A stretch of DNA of 64,000 nucleotides from Halobacteriales archaeon YIM A00010 (GTDB taxonomy: Archaea; Halobacteriota; Halobacteria; Halobacteriales; Haloarculaceae). The DNA is taken from positions 1-64,000 of the forward strand of contig JAKCFJ010000006.1 in NCBI GenBank assembly GCA_025041175.1, read 5' to 3'. The translations under genes were made by a program, and so were the position numbers. Shown piece after piece: positions 9,950 to 18,524 of this stretch (its first letter is position 1; each line of letters begins with the position of its first letter). The notes beneath the pieces are model-generated. The model was not told the origin of the DNA, did not search any database, and was given only the letters and a program-made list of their open reading frames with translations.

Positions 9950-11177
9950 TAAGATCGGCGGTCTGCACAAGCGTCTGATTGGTGAAAAAACTGGCATAAT
10001 AAAGCGGATTTCGTATCTTCCTCCTGGGAGAGATGAACCTCCAGTCTATATATCCAAACCTGTCACACCCAACATTTCAAAGATAATTGGTGCGAATAAA
10101 GAAGACATTAAACTAGATACAGTAAGTGGAAAAGGTTTCTCAGTAGAAGAGAGTATTACTACCTGTATAGGTGAAACTGCCGAACGATACTGTCTCCATA
10201 CCCCAGATTCTCCGAGTCGATTACTGAATGGCAGCTATAGAGATATCTGTGACGATCATACACTGATCGACTATAAATTTATAGATATTCATAACATCGA
10301 CGAGAAAGATGATATCCAAAAGCTTAATAAACAGATATCCTTAAATTGGACTAGCGGTACTTCTATTTTCGGTGGTGGCAATGTATATATCCCTGATTCA
10401 CTTGTTTGGTTTCGGTATGATAAAGAGGATCGGTATCTTGCGAGTACATCAAACGGTTGTGCAGCTGGTACTAGATTTGAAGACGCAGTTGCTAACTCAA
10501 TATTGGAAGTGATAGAAAGAGACTCTATGATGAGAACGTGGTGTTTACAATCAAGTCCAAAAGTTATAAATGACATACCGGAAGAATTAGAACCTACTTT
10601 ATCAAGCTTCAATGAACGAGAATACGAAGTGGACTTCTTTGTACTTGAATCTTCTATTGATTTCCCAGTAATCGCTTGTTTACTACAGAATAACAATATA
10701 CAATATCCAAAATGTGTTATTGGATGTTCAGCTAGTTTTTCAATACCAACAGCAATGAAGAATGCACTTGCAGAAGCAGGACAAGGTTGGATATTCGCAG
10801 AAACTCTATTGATAAACCATAATATTGAGGATATAAATAATAAAAATAAATATTTAAATTTTAAGAAAAATCATATCTATTATTCTTGCGGAGAGGGGTC
10901 CGATACTCTGCTTGAATTATTTTCTAATAGTAATAAAGTTAATATAGAATCACTCCCTAAATTTGGCGAGTTGGAATCTGTCCTAAGTCATATGAATGGT
11001 ATTTGTAATCCAATTGTAGTAGATATAACAACCAACGATATACGAGATGCTGGTTTTTTTGTAGTACGTACCTTAATACCGGAATTGATTCCTCTTACTC
11101 TTCCTTCGGAACTCCCAATAAAACATCCAGAACTAATTAATAGAGAAGTAACCAATCTTCCGCATCCTCTGGCATAA
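9942..11177 (+). CDS. YcaO cyclodehydratase (TOMM D protein)
   Basis: ATP-dependent YcaO enzyme that activates backbone amides and cyclises Cys, Ser or Thr side chains of a precursor into azolines. It is 411 residues, typical for stand-alone D proteins. The ATP/Mg motifs are visible: the SxxExxxER-type element in SVEESITTCIGETAER (67-82), the STSNGCAAG loop (168-176) and ILEVIERD (187-194). The tail ends NLPHPLA, a short proline-containing C-terminus like that which organises the active site in azoline-forming YcaOs, though shorter than the classical PxPxP. The ATG at 9942 has GGAG eight bases upstream and overlaps the C-protein stop by 8 bases. A putative precursor gene starts 99 bases after the stop. 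Confidence 0.93.
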   Translation: MNDKIGGLHKRLIGEKTGIIKRISYLPPGRDEPPVYISKPVTPNISKIIGANKEDIKLDTVSGKGFSVEESITTCIGETAERYCLHTPDSPSRLLNGSYRDICDDHTLIDYKFIDIHNIDEKDDIQKLNKQISLNWTSGTSIFGGGNVYIPDSLVWFRYDKEDRYLASTSNGCAAGTRFEDAVANSILEVIERDSMMRTWCLQSSPKVINDIPEELEPTLSSFNEREYEVDFFVLESSIDFPVIACLLQNNNIQYPKCVIGCSASFSIPTAMKNALAEAGQGWIFAETLLINHNIEDINNKNKYLNFKKNHIYYSCGEGSDTLLELFSNSNKVNIESLPKFGELESVLSHMNGICNPIVVDITTNDIRDAGFFVVRTLIPELIPLTLPSELPIKHPELINREVTNLPHPLA

Positions 11178-11190
11178 TTGCAATTTCCCA

Positions 11191-11198
11191 TTTATATT
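11191..11198 (+). promoter_or_regulatory. possible TATA element upstream of the precursor gene
   Basis: TTTATATT in the 99-base gap between ycaO and the candidate precursor gene. Archaeal TATA boxes sit about 25 bases before the transcript start, which would give a leader of roughly 55 bases. A separate promoter would let the precursor be made in excess over its enzymes. Because the whole island is AT-rich, a chance match is quite possible. Confidence 0.25.
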
Positions 11199-11276
11199 CT
11201 CAATACTTCCTAATATATCTATTAATTAAATAATGGAAAGCCATAATATGATGCGGATATATATGAAAAATGCAAC

Positions 11277-11423
11277 ATGGCAATAGCTGTTGCAGAAGTT
11301 GAGGGTGTCGAACAAGCAAACAAACAAGAAGAAGATGGGAATCTAATCCTCGAAAGTAACAAGAATGATGATGTGTCACCTCTGAGTCTCTGTACTGGAT
11401 ACTCGGGATACTGTGCTGGTTAA
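11277..11423 (+). CDS. candidate azol(in)e RiPP precursor peptide, 48 aa
   Basis: A short gene directly downstream of the YcaO operon. The first 32 residues are acidic and leader-like (MAIAVAEVEGVEQAN, then KQEEDGNLILESNKNDD). The tail SPLSLCTGYSGYCAG holds two Cys (39 and 46), three Ser and one Thr among Gly and Tyr, which is the composition expected of a cyclodehydratase substrate. A stop codon lies in frame at 11244-11246 and no other in-frame ATG precedes 11277, so the start is unambiguous. Cys39-Thr40 and Cys46 are the most likely sites of thiazole or oxazoline formation. No GG-type cleavage site is obvious; cleavage could fall after DD or V34. The acidic-leader and Cys/Ser/Thr-tail pattern next to C, D and oxidase genes is how precursors are normally found. 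Absence of other small genes nearby makes it the best candidate. Confidence 0.75.
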   Translation: MAIAVAEVEGVEQANKQEEDGNLILESNKNDDVSPLSLCTGYSGYCAG

Positions 11424-11685
11424 GCTACGATATAAATCGGGAGATTAGACCCAGATTACTATAAAAAGTCAGGTATCTCAATCCTATTTCGGCCTGTACT
11501 TCAATCCATCAATCACTAAATTATTAATATAGATGGTAAAATTTTATATAATATTTATTCTTAATTAGATACAATCAACTCAAGGATAGACGCGATTGAA
11601 GGAAAAGTAAATCATTTGGATCCACGAAGAATCGGGTTGCCTAGACCGCAGCCATTCAATAATCCTATCAACTCTCATATGATCT
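11424..11685. other. AT-rich non-coding segment after the precursor gene
   Basis: No open frame of interest on either strand. T-rich and AT-rich stretches around 11515-11570 could hold a transcription terminator for the RiPP operon, but I see no clear stem-loop. The composition shifts to GC-rich near 11690, where an IS4-type remnant begins. Confidence 0.4.
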
Positions 11686-11689
11686 ACGT

Positions 11690-12960
11690 TTTCCGGAAAG
11701 CTCGGCCACGATAACCTGGCAGGTCGACTCGACCGCGATTAGTCCTAGAGATAGCCGAGGATCATCGCCTGCTGATGCATCCAACACGAGCATCCCCCAT
11801 TCCACCGGCCTGCAGAGACAATCATCAAGGTATGCCGAAATATCAAAGCTTGGATCGATGGTAAGTCGGCAATTTTCCAGATCGTTCGTCGCCAGCCGTA
11901 CCGACTGAACACCCGCGACCATCGTCGAGGAAGAACATATGGCGAGTCGTCAGTCTCGTCGTCCACAGCTCCCCTGTCGACGATCTCTCGAAGTAAATCG
12001 AGTAGCACGCAGCTCACCACGAGCAAGATCAGCGCCACCAAGATCAGGTTGCTCATCGGCACGTAATCAAGGTTGTATGCTGATTCGAGTTCCTTGAACA
12101 AGAGTTCGACCTCCCATGTGCTCGGTAGAGCTTGGCAATGTCGGACGCGCTGTACTCCGCTACCGGCAGATTCGTCACGTAGAGGTGATACGTCCAGTTT
12201 CGGTGTTTCAGATGCTGACGGGTCGGTACGTGCGGGTCGCGCCACTGCACGAACCGTTGTATGCACGACATCGGAACGATGCCTCGCTGTGAATGTCGAT
12301 CACGTTCCGATGGAGATCATCGAGAACGTCGTGCAGCTGCTTGCCTTCGAGGGCTATGGAGTTCCCACACCAGTTGCGGAGTTCTTCGACGATTCGTGGG
12401 TTCGTATTCGACTTGAGCGGCGTGACGAACCATCCCTTGTTGGCATCGATCAGGTCCATCGTCCAGTAGTCGAAAAAGCCCTGATCGTACAGCAGGAGTG
12501 CCCCCGCCAGCCACCGGCCGGTCGAAACGGACTCGTCGACGTAGAGCTTCTCCCGGCATAGTCATTGCCATAGCCAGGAAACGATTCGATTAGCGACAGA
12601 TACAGCGTCACAACAGTCACATATAGAATCAGTCATCACGGGACCGATCAAGTAGCCATGGAGGCGGTCGTTAGAGGGAGTGATATTTCTTAGAGCGTGA
12701 TTAAGGACCCAGCGGAGAAATGCAGAGAGCGAAGCGGCAAACCATCCGTAGAACAAGGCATACGTGAGGCCAAACTTACCGCCGACGAACTGGAGGTAGC
12801 TCTGTCAGAGTGCTTCGATTGAACGGTCCTCATTCATATCGAATCCAAGGACGAACGACCAGCAAGGCGGCCGTATCGAATTTCCGTCGCCATTCGACAA
12901 GCCCGATTTTGCGAGCTAGACTACGCAGCCGCTCTGCGGGAAAGATCGTCGCTTCCTCAT
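11690..12960 (-). pseudogene. decayed IS4-family (ISH8-like) transposase
   Basis: Pieces of one transposase read on the minus strand in different frames. FPAERLRSLARKIGLVE and RRKFDTAALL lie near 12950-12860, then FYGWFAASLSAFLRWVLNHALR near 12700. These are followed by LLYDQGFFDYWTMDLIDANKGWF with VTPLKSNTNPRIVEEL near 12490-12370, and finally TWEVELLFKELESAYNLD near 12110-12060. The last is the YREK-type region around the catalytic Glu. At least four frameshifts or small deletions separate the pieces, so the gene is dead. It is GC-rich and sits between the AT-rich RiPP operon and the second PhyH gene, so it probably landed inside the cluster. I could not identify the ends. Confidence 0.75.
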
Positions 12961-13256
12961 CTCGTAGCCAATGAAGCTCCCAGAATAGCGTTTCGTTGAA
13001 CGACCAATGAATGGTACGAGTGAATCCAACTGTCGAACGCTTTGAATTCGTTACGAGTACAATTCTCAAATGTTCCCAGTGGAAGCCTGAAGGTTGCAAT
13101 GCGGTCATCGCACGTTGGACAGGTAATGATGACGTACTCATGACCTTATCCGCCGATATATAGCTATGATACTCCTGAAGATTTAAAAATACTTAAACCA
13201 AGATTATTAATCGTCAGCAATAATAGGTCAGAAATACTAATTAAACTATAATTGAA

Positions 13257-14051
13257 TTAATCTCTTTGTGGACGTGTTTCAAGGATCTCTGACAGCTCTG
13301 AAGGAAGATCATCCCTAACCGGTCCCATCTTCATAATACCCGTCATTCTCGGTGAGTTGTTCGCAATGGGCCCTGACTTATGGACAAGATTTGAGTGGAA
13401 TACGATGACGTCTCCACGCTTAACATCGCCTCTGACAAGCGGATGCTCATCAATGAGATCATCAATATTTTTAGGGATACGATTATCTACAGGATGCCCA
13501 TACTCAGGATGATGACTCTCTCTTTCCCACGGATGTAGTCCATTCCTATGTGATCCCTCAAGGATTTTCATAGCACCGTTTTTAGGTGTTGCATCCTGAA
13601 GGACCGGATACCAGAAATTTAGAATTTCTACTTCACCCATACTAGAGAATTCCTGATGCCACGCGTGAAATCGATCATCCTCTGGAAAGCCGATTAATAT
13701 ATCGGTTAACGCAGTGAAACACAAATCATACTCTGGGTATATAACGTCGCAAACATTCTGAATTTTTGTCTCTAAAGCATGTAGTGGTACGAGATGCCGA
13801 AGAAGTCCAGTGATTTCGTGAAGCTTAGTCATCTCTGCATAACGCCCCTTTTCTTTCACACCGCTCTCTCTAGCAAGTCGTTTCAACGTTTCTTCACGAG
13901 ACTTATCTGATTTGCCGAATTTTTCTAGGATATCATCAATTTCTGCTATGAGTTGATCAAGTTCTGACTCTTGAAAAACGTTTTCCACCCTCACAAATCC
14001 CTTTTCCTCAAATCTATCTCTAATCACACCTTTTTTGCTGATTCGTGGCAT
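13257..14051 (-). CDS. phytanoyl-CoA dioxygenase (PhyH) family protein, 264 aa
   Basis: A second Fe(II)/2-oxoglutarate dioxygenase, clearly different in sequence from the one at 4.9 kb. The facial triad is read as His and Glu in AWHQEF (about residue 134, an HxE variant of the usual HxD) and the distal His in FHSNLVHKSGP (about 225), with the cofactor-binding Arg in NSPRMTGIM. Other family marks are NFWYPVLQDATPKNGAMKILEGSH and RGDVIVFHS. It is AT-rich like the RiPP genes, and is on the minus strand. Separated from the RiPP operon by the IS4 remnant, it was probably part of the same cluster. A function as hydroxylase acting on the peptide is inferred from position. Confidence 0.85.
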   Translation of the reverse strand: MPRISKKGVIRDRFEEKGFVRVENVFQESELDQLIAEIDDILEKFGKSDKSREETLKRLARESGVKEKGRYAEMTKLHEITGLLRHLVPLHALETKIQNVCDVIYPEYDLCFTALTDILIGFPEDDRFHAWHQEFSSMGEVEILNFWYPVLQDATPKNGAMKILEGSHRNGLHPWERESHHPEYGHPVDNRIPKNIDDLIDEHPLVRGDVKRGDVIVFHSNLVHKSGPIANNSPRMTGIMKMGPVRDDLPSELSEILETRPQRD

Positions 14052-14399
14052 ATAATATCTTATTGTAGCAAATATAAAAATCTTACGTCTTTATATTAAT
14101 AAATTATTATTTAGTATGGTTACTGAGTGGCTGCAATGAGGTTTATACATCTGTGAATTATTCTGTCTCCTTCATCTAAAGTAATAATTCAAACCTACTA
14201 ATAAAATTCTAATACATTTATTAATTATTTAATATATAATTATAAATATTTGAAGGAATAATATATGTTAGATATAAATTTAAAATTACAAATATCTACT
14301 TATCATTATTCCTCTATTATGACCATGGCAGAGACTCCACTGCCAGTCAGAAGTAGAAATTCAAGAAGATATGACTAACGAGATCGCTCATTTGTAGGA
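14052..14399. other. AT-rich intergenic segment
   Basis: Very AT-rich sequence between the second PhyH gene and an IS1595 remnant. It likely contains the PhyH promoter. A 17-codon frame near 14330 (MAETPLPVRSRNSRRYD) is too short to support. No precursor-like gene with Cys was found here. Confidence 0.4.
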
Positions 14400-14935
14400 G
14401 ATTGTTGATAGCGTTTGGCTGTCGCTCTCGAATCGAAGAGGGCAAGGGCACCACGATAGCGGTGCCCGACACGAATGATTCCGCTGGATGTGTTTGGCTC
14501 GGAATCGGCTGCAGCGGACCTGTTCCAGCAGGTTGCTCACTGCCGTTCTGACCGGACGGTCAGAACGGCAGCTATGGGCCGTTTCAACGCTATCTCTGTA
14601 AGAATTGCGACCGCACGTTCAATGATAAGACTGGCACGATGTTCGCTCATTCGAAGACCGCGCTCCGCAAGTGGTTGTTCTCGATCTATGCGTTCCTCCG
14701 GTTCAACACCAGTATACGGCAACTGCAGCGAGAAATCGAGGTCACGTACAAGACGATGCATCGGCGCGTCGAGCGCTTCACCAAACCGCTCGACGCGCCT
14801 CGTCGGACCAGTCGAAATTGATGAAGTATACGTCTCTGCTGGACTGAAAGGCCGCGAGCGCGACCAACCGTCGCGCTTACGTGGTCTCTCCACGCGTGGA
14901 CGAGGATCATATGAGGAAGACCATGCGTTCTAGCT
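14400..14935 (+). pseudogene. IS1595-family (ISH4-like) transposase, truncated remnant
   Basis: The start matches the intact IS1595 element at 15.3-16.3 kb: the terminal GATTGTTG at 14400, a conserved GGGCAAG, a stem-loop, then an ATG at 14475. The reading passes through the zinc-ribbon region and LCKNCDRTFNDKTGTMFAHSKTALRKWL in shifting frames, into SIYAFLRFNTSIRQLQREIEV and VGPVEIDEVYVSAGLKGRERD, which contains the first catalytic Asp. It stops near 14935, before the second Asp and the Glu. This is a dead fragment. Confidence 0.8.
14446..14467 (+). promoter_or_regulatory. stem-loop before IS1595 transposase start (remnant copy)
   Basis: Arms GGGCACC (14446-14452) and GGTGCCC (14461-14467) flank an eight-base loop and end 7 bases before the ATG. 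The intact element has a different but equally paired stem at the same place. Confidence 0.6.
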
Positions 14936-15338
14936 TTAGCTCAACAGGAGAGTGTTATCGTCCCGTCCAGAAACACAGACCCGCTTAGAATGACAGAAGG
15001 CCTTGCAGGGTGATCGCGTACATGTAACGTCTGGGGGTCGAATAAGGATCGATGTCCAGAACACGGCTCAAAGTCAAACTAACCGATGATGCAGTGACTG
15101 CGTATTTCACGAAGCATCCCGACGAGGAGTTCTGGATACTAACCGGGCATCCCTCGGAGAACGGACTCTCCCTGCTGCTAGTAACAGAAACAGCAGACGT
15201 TGCAGCTGTCATCCAATACTTCACTGACACGCCGGAGGTGACCTCCTACGAAGTGTTATATGTCGATAATCAAGGGGTGCTGATCGAGCTCTCAGTGCCG
15301 GAATCTGCGCCGCTCTTGTGGCGTAGATTGTTGGTGAG

Positions 15339-16223
15339 TTAGAGTGCGGTTTCGAGGATGGTTTCCAGCGCTTTTTCTCCTGGTTTTCGGAAGACTTCAC
15401 AGCGGAGCTGGAACGCTCGTAAGTACGGTGTGAGTCTGTCTTTGGAGACGCCTCGATGCGGCGAGAGCCACCGTCGCGTCAGCGACGCGTGGCTCTCGCA
15501 GGTATTCACGTGGACATCTCCGTCAACGTATTCGCCGTCACCGTGAACGACGTATTCACGTTCGAATGTATCATCTTTCTCGAGTGGTTCGTACGCCCGA
15601 AAGCCGTCAGTATAGACGGTCAACGACTCCTGCTGGCGGTCGGCCAGCAGGAGTCGGATTGTCGATTCATCGGCGGATTTGGCTGGGATTACGTAGCGGT
15701 CGCCGCTACCGCGATCTACCAGAATGAACACGGGTGGCTTATCATCGTGATATGTTCCGCGGCCGCGCGTGGAGAGGCCACGCGAGCGCGACCGCCCGTC
15801 GCGCTCGCGGCCCTTGAGTCCCGCTTTCACGTAGAGTTCGTCGATCTCGACCGGGCCTTCGAGTTGTGGTCGAGGCGCGTCCAGCGCTCGCAAAAAGCGC
15901 TGGACGCGCCGATAGATCGTCTTGTAAGAGACGTCAATCTCTACGTCTAGCTGCCTAAGACTCGTATTGAAGCGGATGTAGGTGTAGACAGCGAGAAACC
16001 ATTTCCTGAGGGCCACCGACGAGTGTTCGAAGACGGTACTCGTCTGATCGTTGAATGTGCGGTCGCAATTCTTACACAGATACCGCTGAAACACTCGATA
16101 GCTGCCGTACCGAATCACGGATTCGGCACGGCAGCGCGGGCAATAGACGCCGTCACGCCAGCGAATCTGTGCCAGCAGATTCGCGGCCCGACGCTCCGAG
16201 ACGAACGTCTTGATTGGCATCAT
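15339..16223 (-). CDS. IS1595-family transposase, 294 aa
   Basis: A DDE transposase that would move the surrounding element. It opens with a zinc-ribbon DNA-binding region (CPRCRAES and CKNCDRTF). A helical region follows (ALRKWFLAVYTYIRFNTSLRQL), and then the ISXO2-like catalytic domain: first Asp in GPVEIDELYVKAGLKG, second in SLTVYTDGFRAYEPL, and HVNTCESHASLTRRWLSPHRGVSKDRL near the C-terminus, the family's catalytic segment. Length is normal and no frameshift is seen, so it is probably functional. It lies on the strand opposite to the regulator it interrupts. Confidence 0.9.
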   Translation of the reverse strand: MMPIKTFVSERRAANLLAQIRWRDGVYCPRCRAESVIRYGSYRVFQRYLCKNCDRTFNDQTSTVFEHSSVALRKWFLAVYTYIRFNTSLRQLDVEIDVSYKTIYRRVQRFLRALDAPRPQLEGPVEIDELYVKAGLKGRERDGRSRSRGLSTRGRGTYHDDKPPVFILVDRGSGDRYVIPAKSADESTIRLLLADRQQESLTVYTDGFRAYEPLEKDDTFEREYVVHGDGEYVDGDVHVNTCESHASLTRRWLSPHRGVSKDRLTPYLRAFQLRCEVFRKPGEKALETILETAL

Positions 16224-16231
16224 CGTTTGTC

Positions 16232-16253
16232 GGGTGACGCGAACGCGTCACCC
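16232..16253 (-). promoter_or_regulatory. stem-loop upstream of the IS1595 transposase start
   Basis: A perfect ten-base stem GGGTGACGCG/CGCGTCACCC with a two-base AA spacer (so a tighter stem of nine with a four-base loop) lies about 9 bases before the start codon on the minus strand. It probably folds in the mRNA or single-stranded DNA at the start region. Confidence 0.65.
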
Positions 16254-16898
16254 TTGCCCGCTACGACTTCAGCTACTGCTGAGAACTGACCAACAATCCT
16301 CTACCCAAGAGCGATCTGCGCTTCATCGCGCGATACTAGCGTCTGGGAATCTACCGAGCTATCCTTTCATCGTTCGCAGGGGATGGGTAGTCTGTGAATT
16401 GATCACCTCTCAAGAACGCCTTTCGAGCCTCAAAGACGAGTTCGAGAACACCGGACTTCCATACGAGGTCGTGTCGGTCACCCCATCGCTTGAACCAATC
16501 GACTTGTTAACGGATCAGCAGCGACGATTCGTCGTTGAGGCTATCGAGCGCGGGTACTGCGAGTCTCCGCGCCGATGTTCACTGACCGATCTCGCGGACG
16601 TGTTGGGGGTCAGCAAATCGACAGCGAGATTGCTTCACCGAGAAGGGAGGCTCAAACAATTCATCGGCGAAACTGGATATCGGCTCCGGGCGGAACGGTT
16701 GGTAAAAGGGCCACAACATCGTGCTCCGGGCGGCGTGGTGTCTCTGGGCTGTTCTCTGTGAAGCAGAACGCAGAGTTGTTCTCCGTCATGTAGGCAACGC
16801 TGGTCTCAGGCGAACATGTTCGGCCCGGGAAAACATGTTCGCTGGAGCGGCACACGTTCGCGGGAATATTCGTGAGGTTATGCCGCTAATAAAGAAAC

Positions 16899-17758
16899 AT
16901 GGCTCACACTCAGCCCACACCGAACACTCCCAACGCGATCAACGCAGACCACGTGAACCTCACGTACTCGAATGGAACTGAGGCAGTGCGCGATGTGAGT
17001 CCCACCCTTCCGAAAGGCGAGTTCTTCGGGTTTCTCGGGCCAAACGGCGCGGGCAAGACTACGATGATCAAAACGCTCGTGACATTGCTGCGTCCGACGA
17101 GAGGATCAATCACAGTCAACGGGTTCGATGTTACGGCGGACTCTCGATCAGTCCGGCAATCCATCGGCTACATGGCTCAAGAGACGAGCATCGATCCCGA
17201 ACTCACCGCACGAGAGAACATCCGATTCGCCTGTGAAGCCCACGGTGTTCCGAAATCGGACCGAACCGAGCGCACCGGCGAGTTACTCGAACTGGTGGAC
17301 CTGACGGACGTGGCTGATACGACGGCGAGAGAGTTTTCGGGGGGGGGGATGAAAAAGCGCCTCGACGTGGCAACGGCACTGGTCCAGCGTCCACCGCTCG
17401 TCTTTCTGGATGAACCCACCACCAGTCTCGATCCGAAGGCACGCAAGCGGCTGTGGGCGTACTTTCGGGAGCTCAACCAGCAGGGGACAACGATCTTCCT
17501 CACGACGCAGTGCCTAGAGGAGGCCGACCAGCTCTGTGATCGGATCGCGGTCATTAAGGACGGGGATCAGCGTCACCTCGCCGCGCGTCCGAGGTCGGGA
17601 CCGACCTGCTGGTCGCGTTGCGCGATGCGGGCGTCACTGTCACCGGGTTTAATATCCGCTCGCCGTCGCTCGACGACGTGTTTCTCGCCATTACTGGCGA
17701 GCCAGTCACTACAGCTGAGACGCCGGACTCCGATGACCGTCTCGAAGGGGGATGGTGC
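16899..17758 (+). pseudogene. ABC-2 transporter ATP-binding protein (DrrA-like), frameshifted
   Basis: The ATPase subunit of a daunorubicin-resistance-type exporter. Walker A is GPNGAGKTT (about residue 49), the Q-loop is in GYMAQETS, the signature is FSGGGMKKRLD, and Walker B is PLVFLDEPTTSLDP. Near 17570 the frame breaks. The rest of the protein (VGTDLLVALRDAGVTVTGFN, SPSLDDVFLAITGEP) continues from 17600 in another frame, with some residues lost after the region of KDGDQ. The signature carries an additional Gly encoded in a run of ten G (17339-17348), likely a slippage product. It is GC-rich, unlike the RiPP genes. It is followed by a similarly broken permease. Confidence 0.8.
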
Positions 17759-17759
17759 G

Positions 17760-18524
17760 ATGAGTACCACGGTCGAAACTGCAACGGGCCAACCCACGCA
17801 GGCCAATAGTTACGTCGGGGACGTGTGGATGAACTTCAAGCGCTGGGGGATCAAGACGCTTAGGAACCCGTTCATGTTGTCGTTCGCGCTGTTCTATCCG
17901 ATCATGTTTCTGGTGTTGTTCACTGGTGTCTTCGGATCGATAGCGACAGAGGCGATCAGTCAAACCACCGGAGAGAGCGTCTCCTATGTCACCTACATTG
18001 TCCCGCAATCGTCATCTAAGTCGCGCGCGTCGCCGCGTCCCAGTCGGGTGTCAGTCTCGTCGTCGATATGGAAACCGGCATGTTCGAAAAAGTGCTTGTG
18101 TCACCGATGAGCCGGAGTGCTGTCTTCCTCGGTAAGGCGCTCTCAGAGATGGCACGGATCGTCGTTCAGATCAGCCGGATTCTCGTCCTCGGCTACGTGC
18201 TCTTCTGGCTCAGCTCGTCAGACTCCTCGGCACCGTACATCGCAACAGGCCTGTTGGGAGCGCTCGGTATCATTGTCATTGGAGTCGTTATTCTCGATCT
18301 GGTTTACCGCCTACTCAAATATCGTTGCTGTCCTCACACAAGACGCCGAATCAGCTAACATCGGCGCTGGTATCCTCCAGATACCGCTGTTGTTTTTGTC
18401 AAGTGCATTCCTACCGATCAACAGCCTTCCCCCGTGGATTCAGATAGTAACAACGATCACCCCGGTTACATATGGATTTGAGTCAAGGTTATTAATTACT
18501 TCATCTGAGAAACTTGTTGTATAA
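17760..18524 (+). pseudogene. ABC-2 permease (DrrB-like), multiply frameshifted
   Basis: The partner permease of the ATPase above, with the start overlapping the end of that reading frame. The N-terminal cytoplasmic region and first membrane helix are NPFMLSFALFYPIMFLVLFTGVFG. A deletion follows near 18005. The core resumes at 18060 in another frame with VDMETGMFEKVLVSPMSRSA, the hallmark ABC-2 motif region, followed by further helices. A third frame from 18300 gives AVLTQDAESANIGAGILQIPLLFLSSAFLPI and ends at LITSSEKLVV, overlapping the end of the exporter gene coming from the other side. At least two frameshifts leave it non-functional. Confidence 0.75.

Larger units (their letters stand above)
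15326..16298 (-). mobile_element. IS1595-family (ISH4-like) insertion sequence, complete
   Basis: An element of about 973 bases. The left end GATTGTTGGTGAGTT (15326-15340) is repeated inverted at the right end (16284-16298) with one mismatch (GATTGTTGGTCAGTT), giving terminal repeats of 15 bases. One transposase gene fills it. The flanking eight bases (GTGGCGTA and CTCTACCC) do not match, so the target duplication has been lost or the element has rearranged. Confidence 0.8.
15052..16761 (+). pseudogene. Bat-like HTH regulator interrupted by an IS1595 element
   Basis: The N-terminal part (15052-15325, about 90 codons, KVKLTDDAVTAYFTKHPDEEF and onward) and the C-terminal part (about 16300-16761) belong to one haloarchaeal regulator of the bacterio-opsin-activator (HTH_10) type. 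The C-terminal part contains WVVCELITSQERLSSLKDEF and the HTH region LTDQQRRFVVEAIERGYCES, CSLTDLADVLGVSKSTARLLHRE. Between them sits a complete IS1595 element on the opposite strand. Some residues are missing or altered at both junctions, and no target duplication is visible. Such proteins usually act as transcription activators; this copy is disrupted. It lies 140 bases upstream of a decayed ABC-2 transporter that it might once have controlled. Confidence 0.75.

Noticed and set aside
11248..11286. Alternative start MMRIYMKNATWQ just before the precursor gene
   Set aside because: It is in a different frame and stops after 12 codons, so it neither extends nor replaces the precursor; at most a tiny upstream frame.
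15318..16306. Target duplication around the IS1595 element
   Set aside because: Eight-base flanks GTGGCGTA and CTCTACCC do not match, and other lengths give no repeat.
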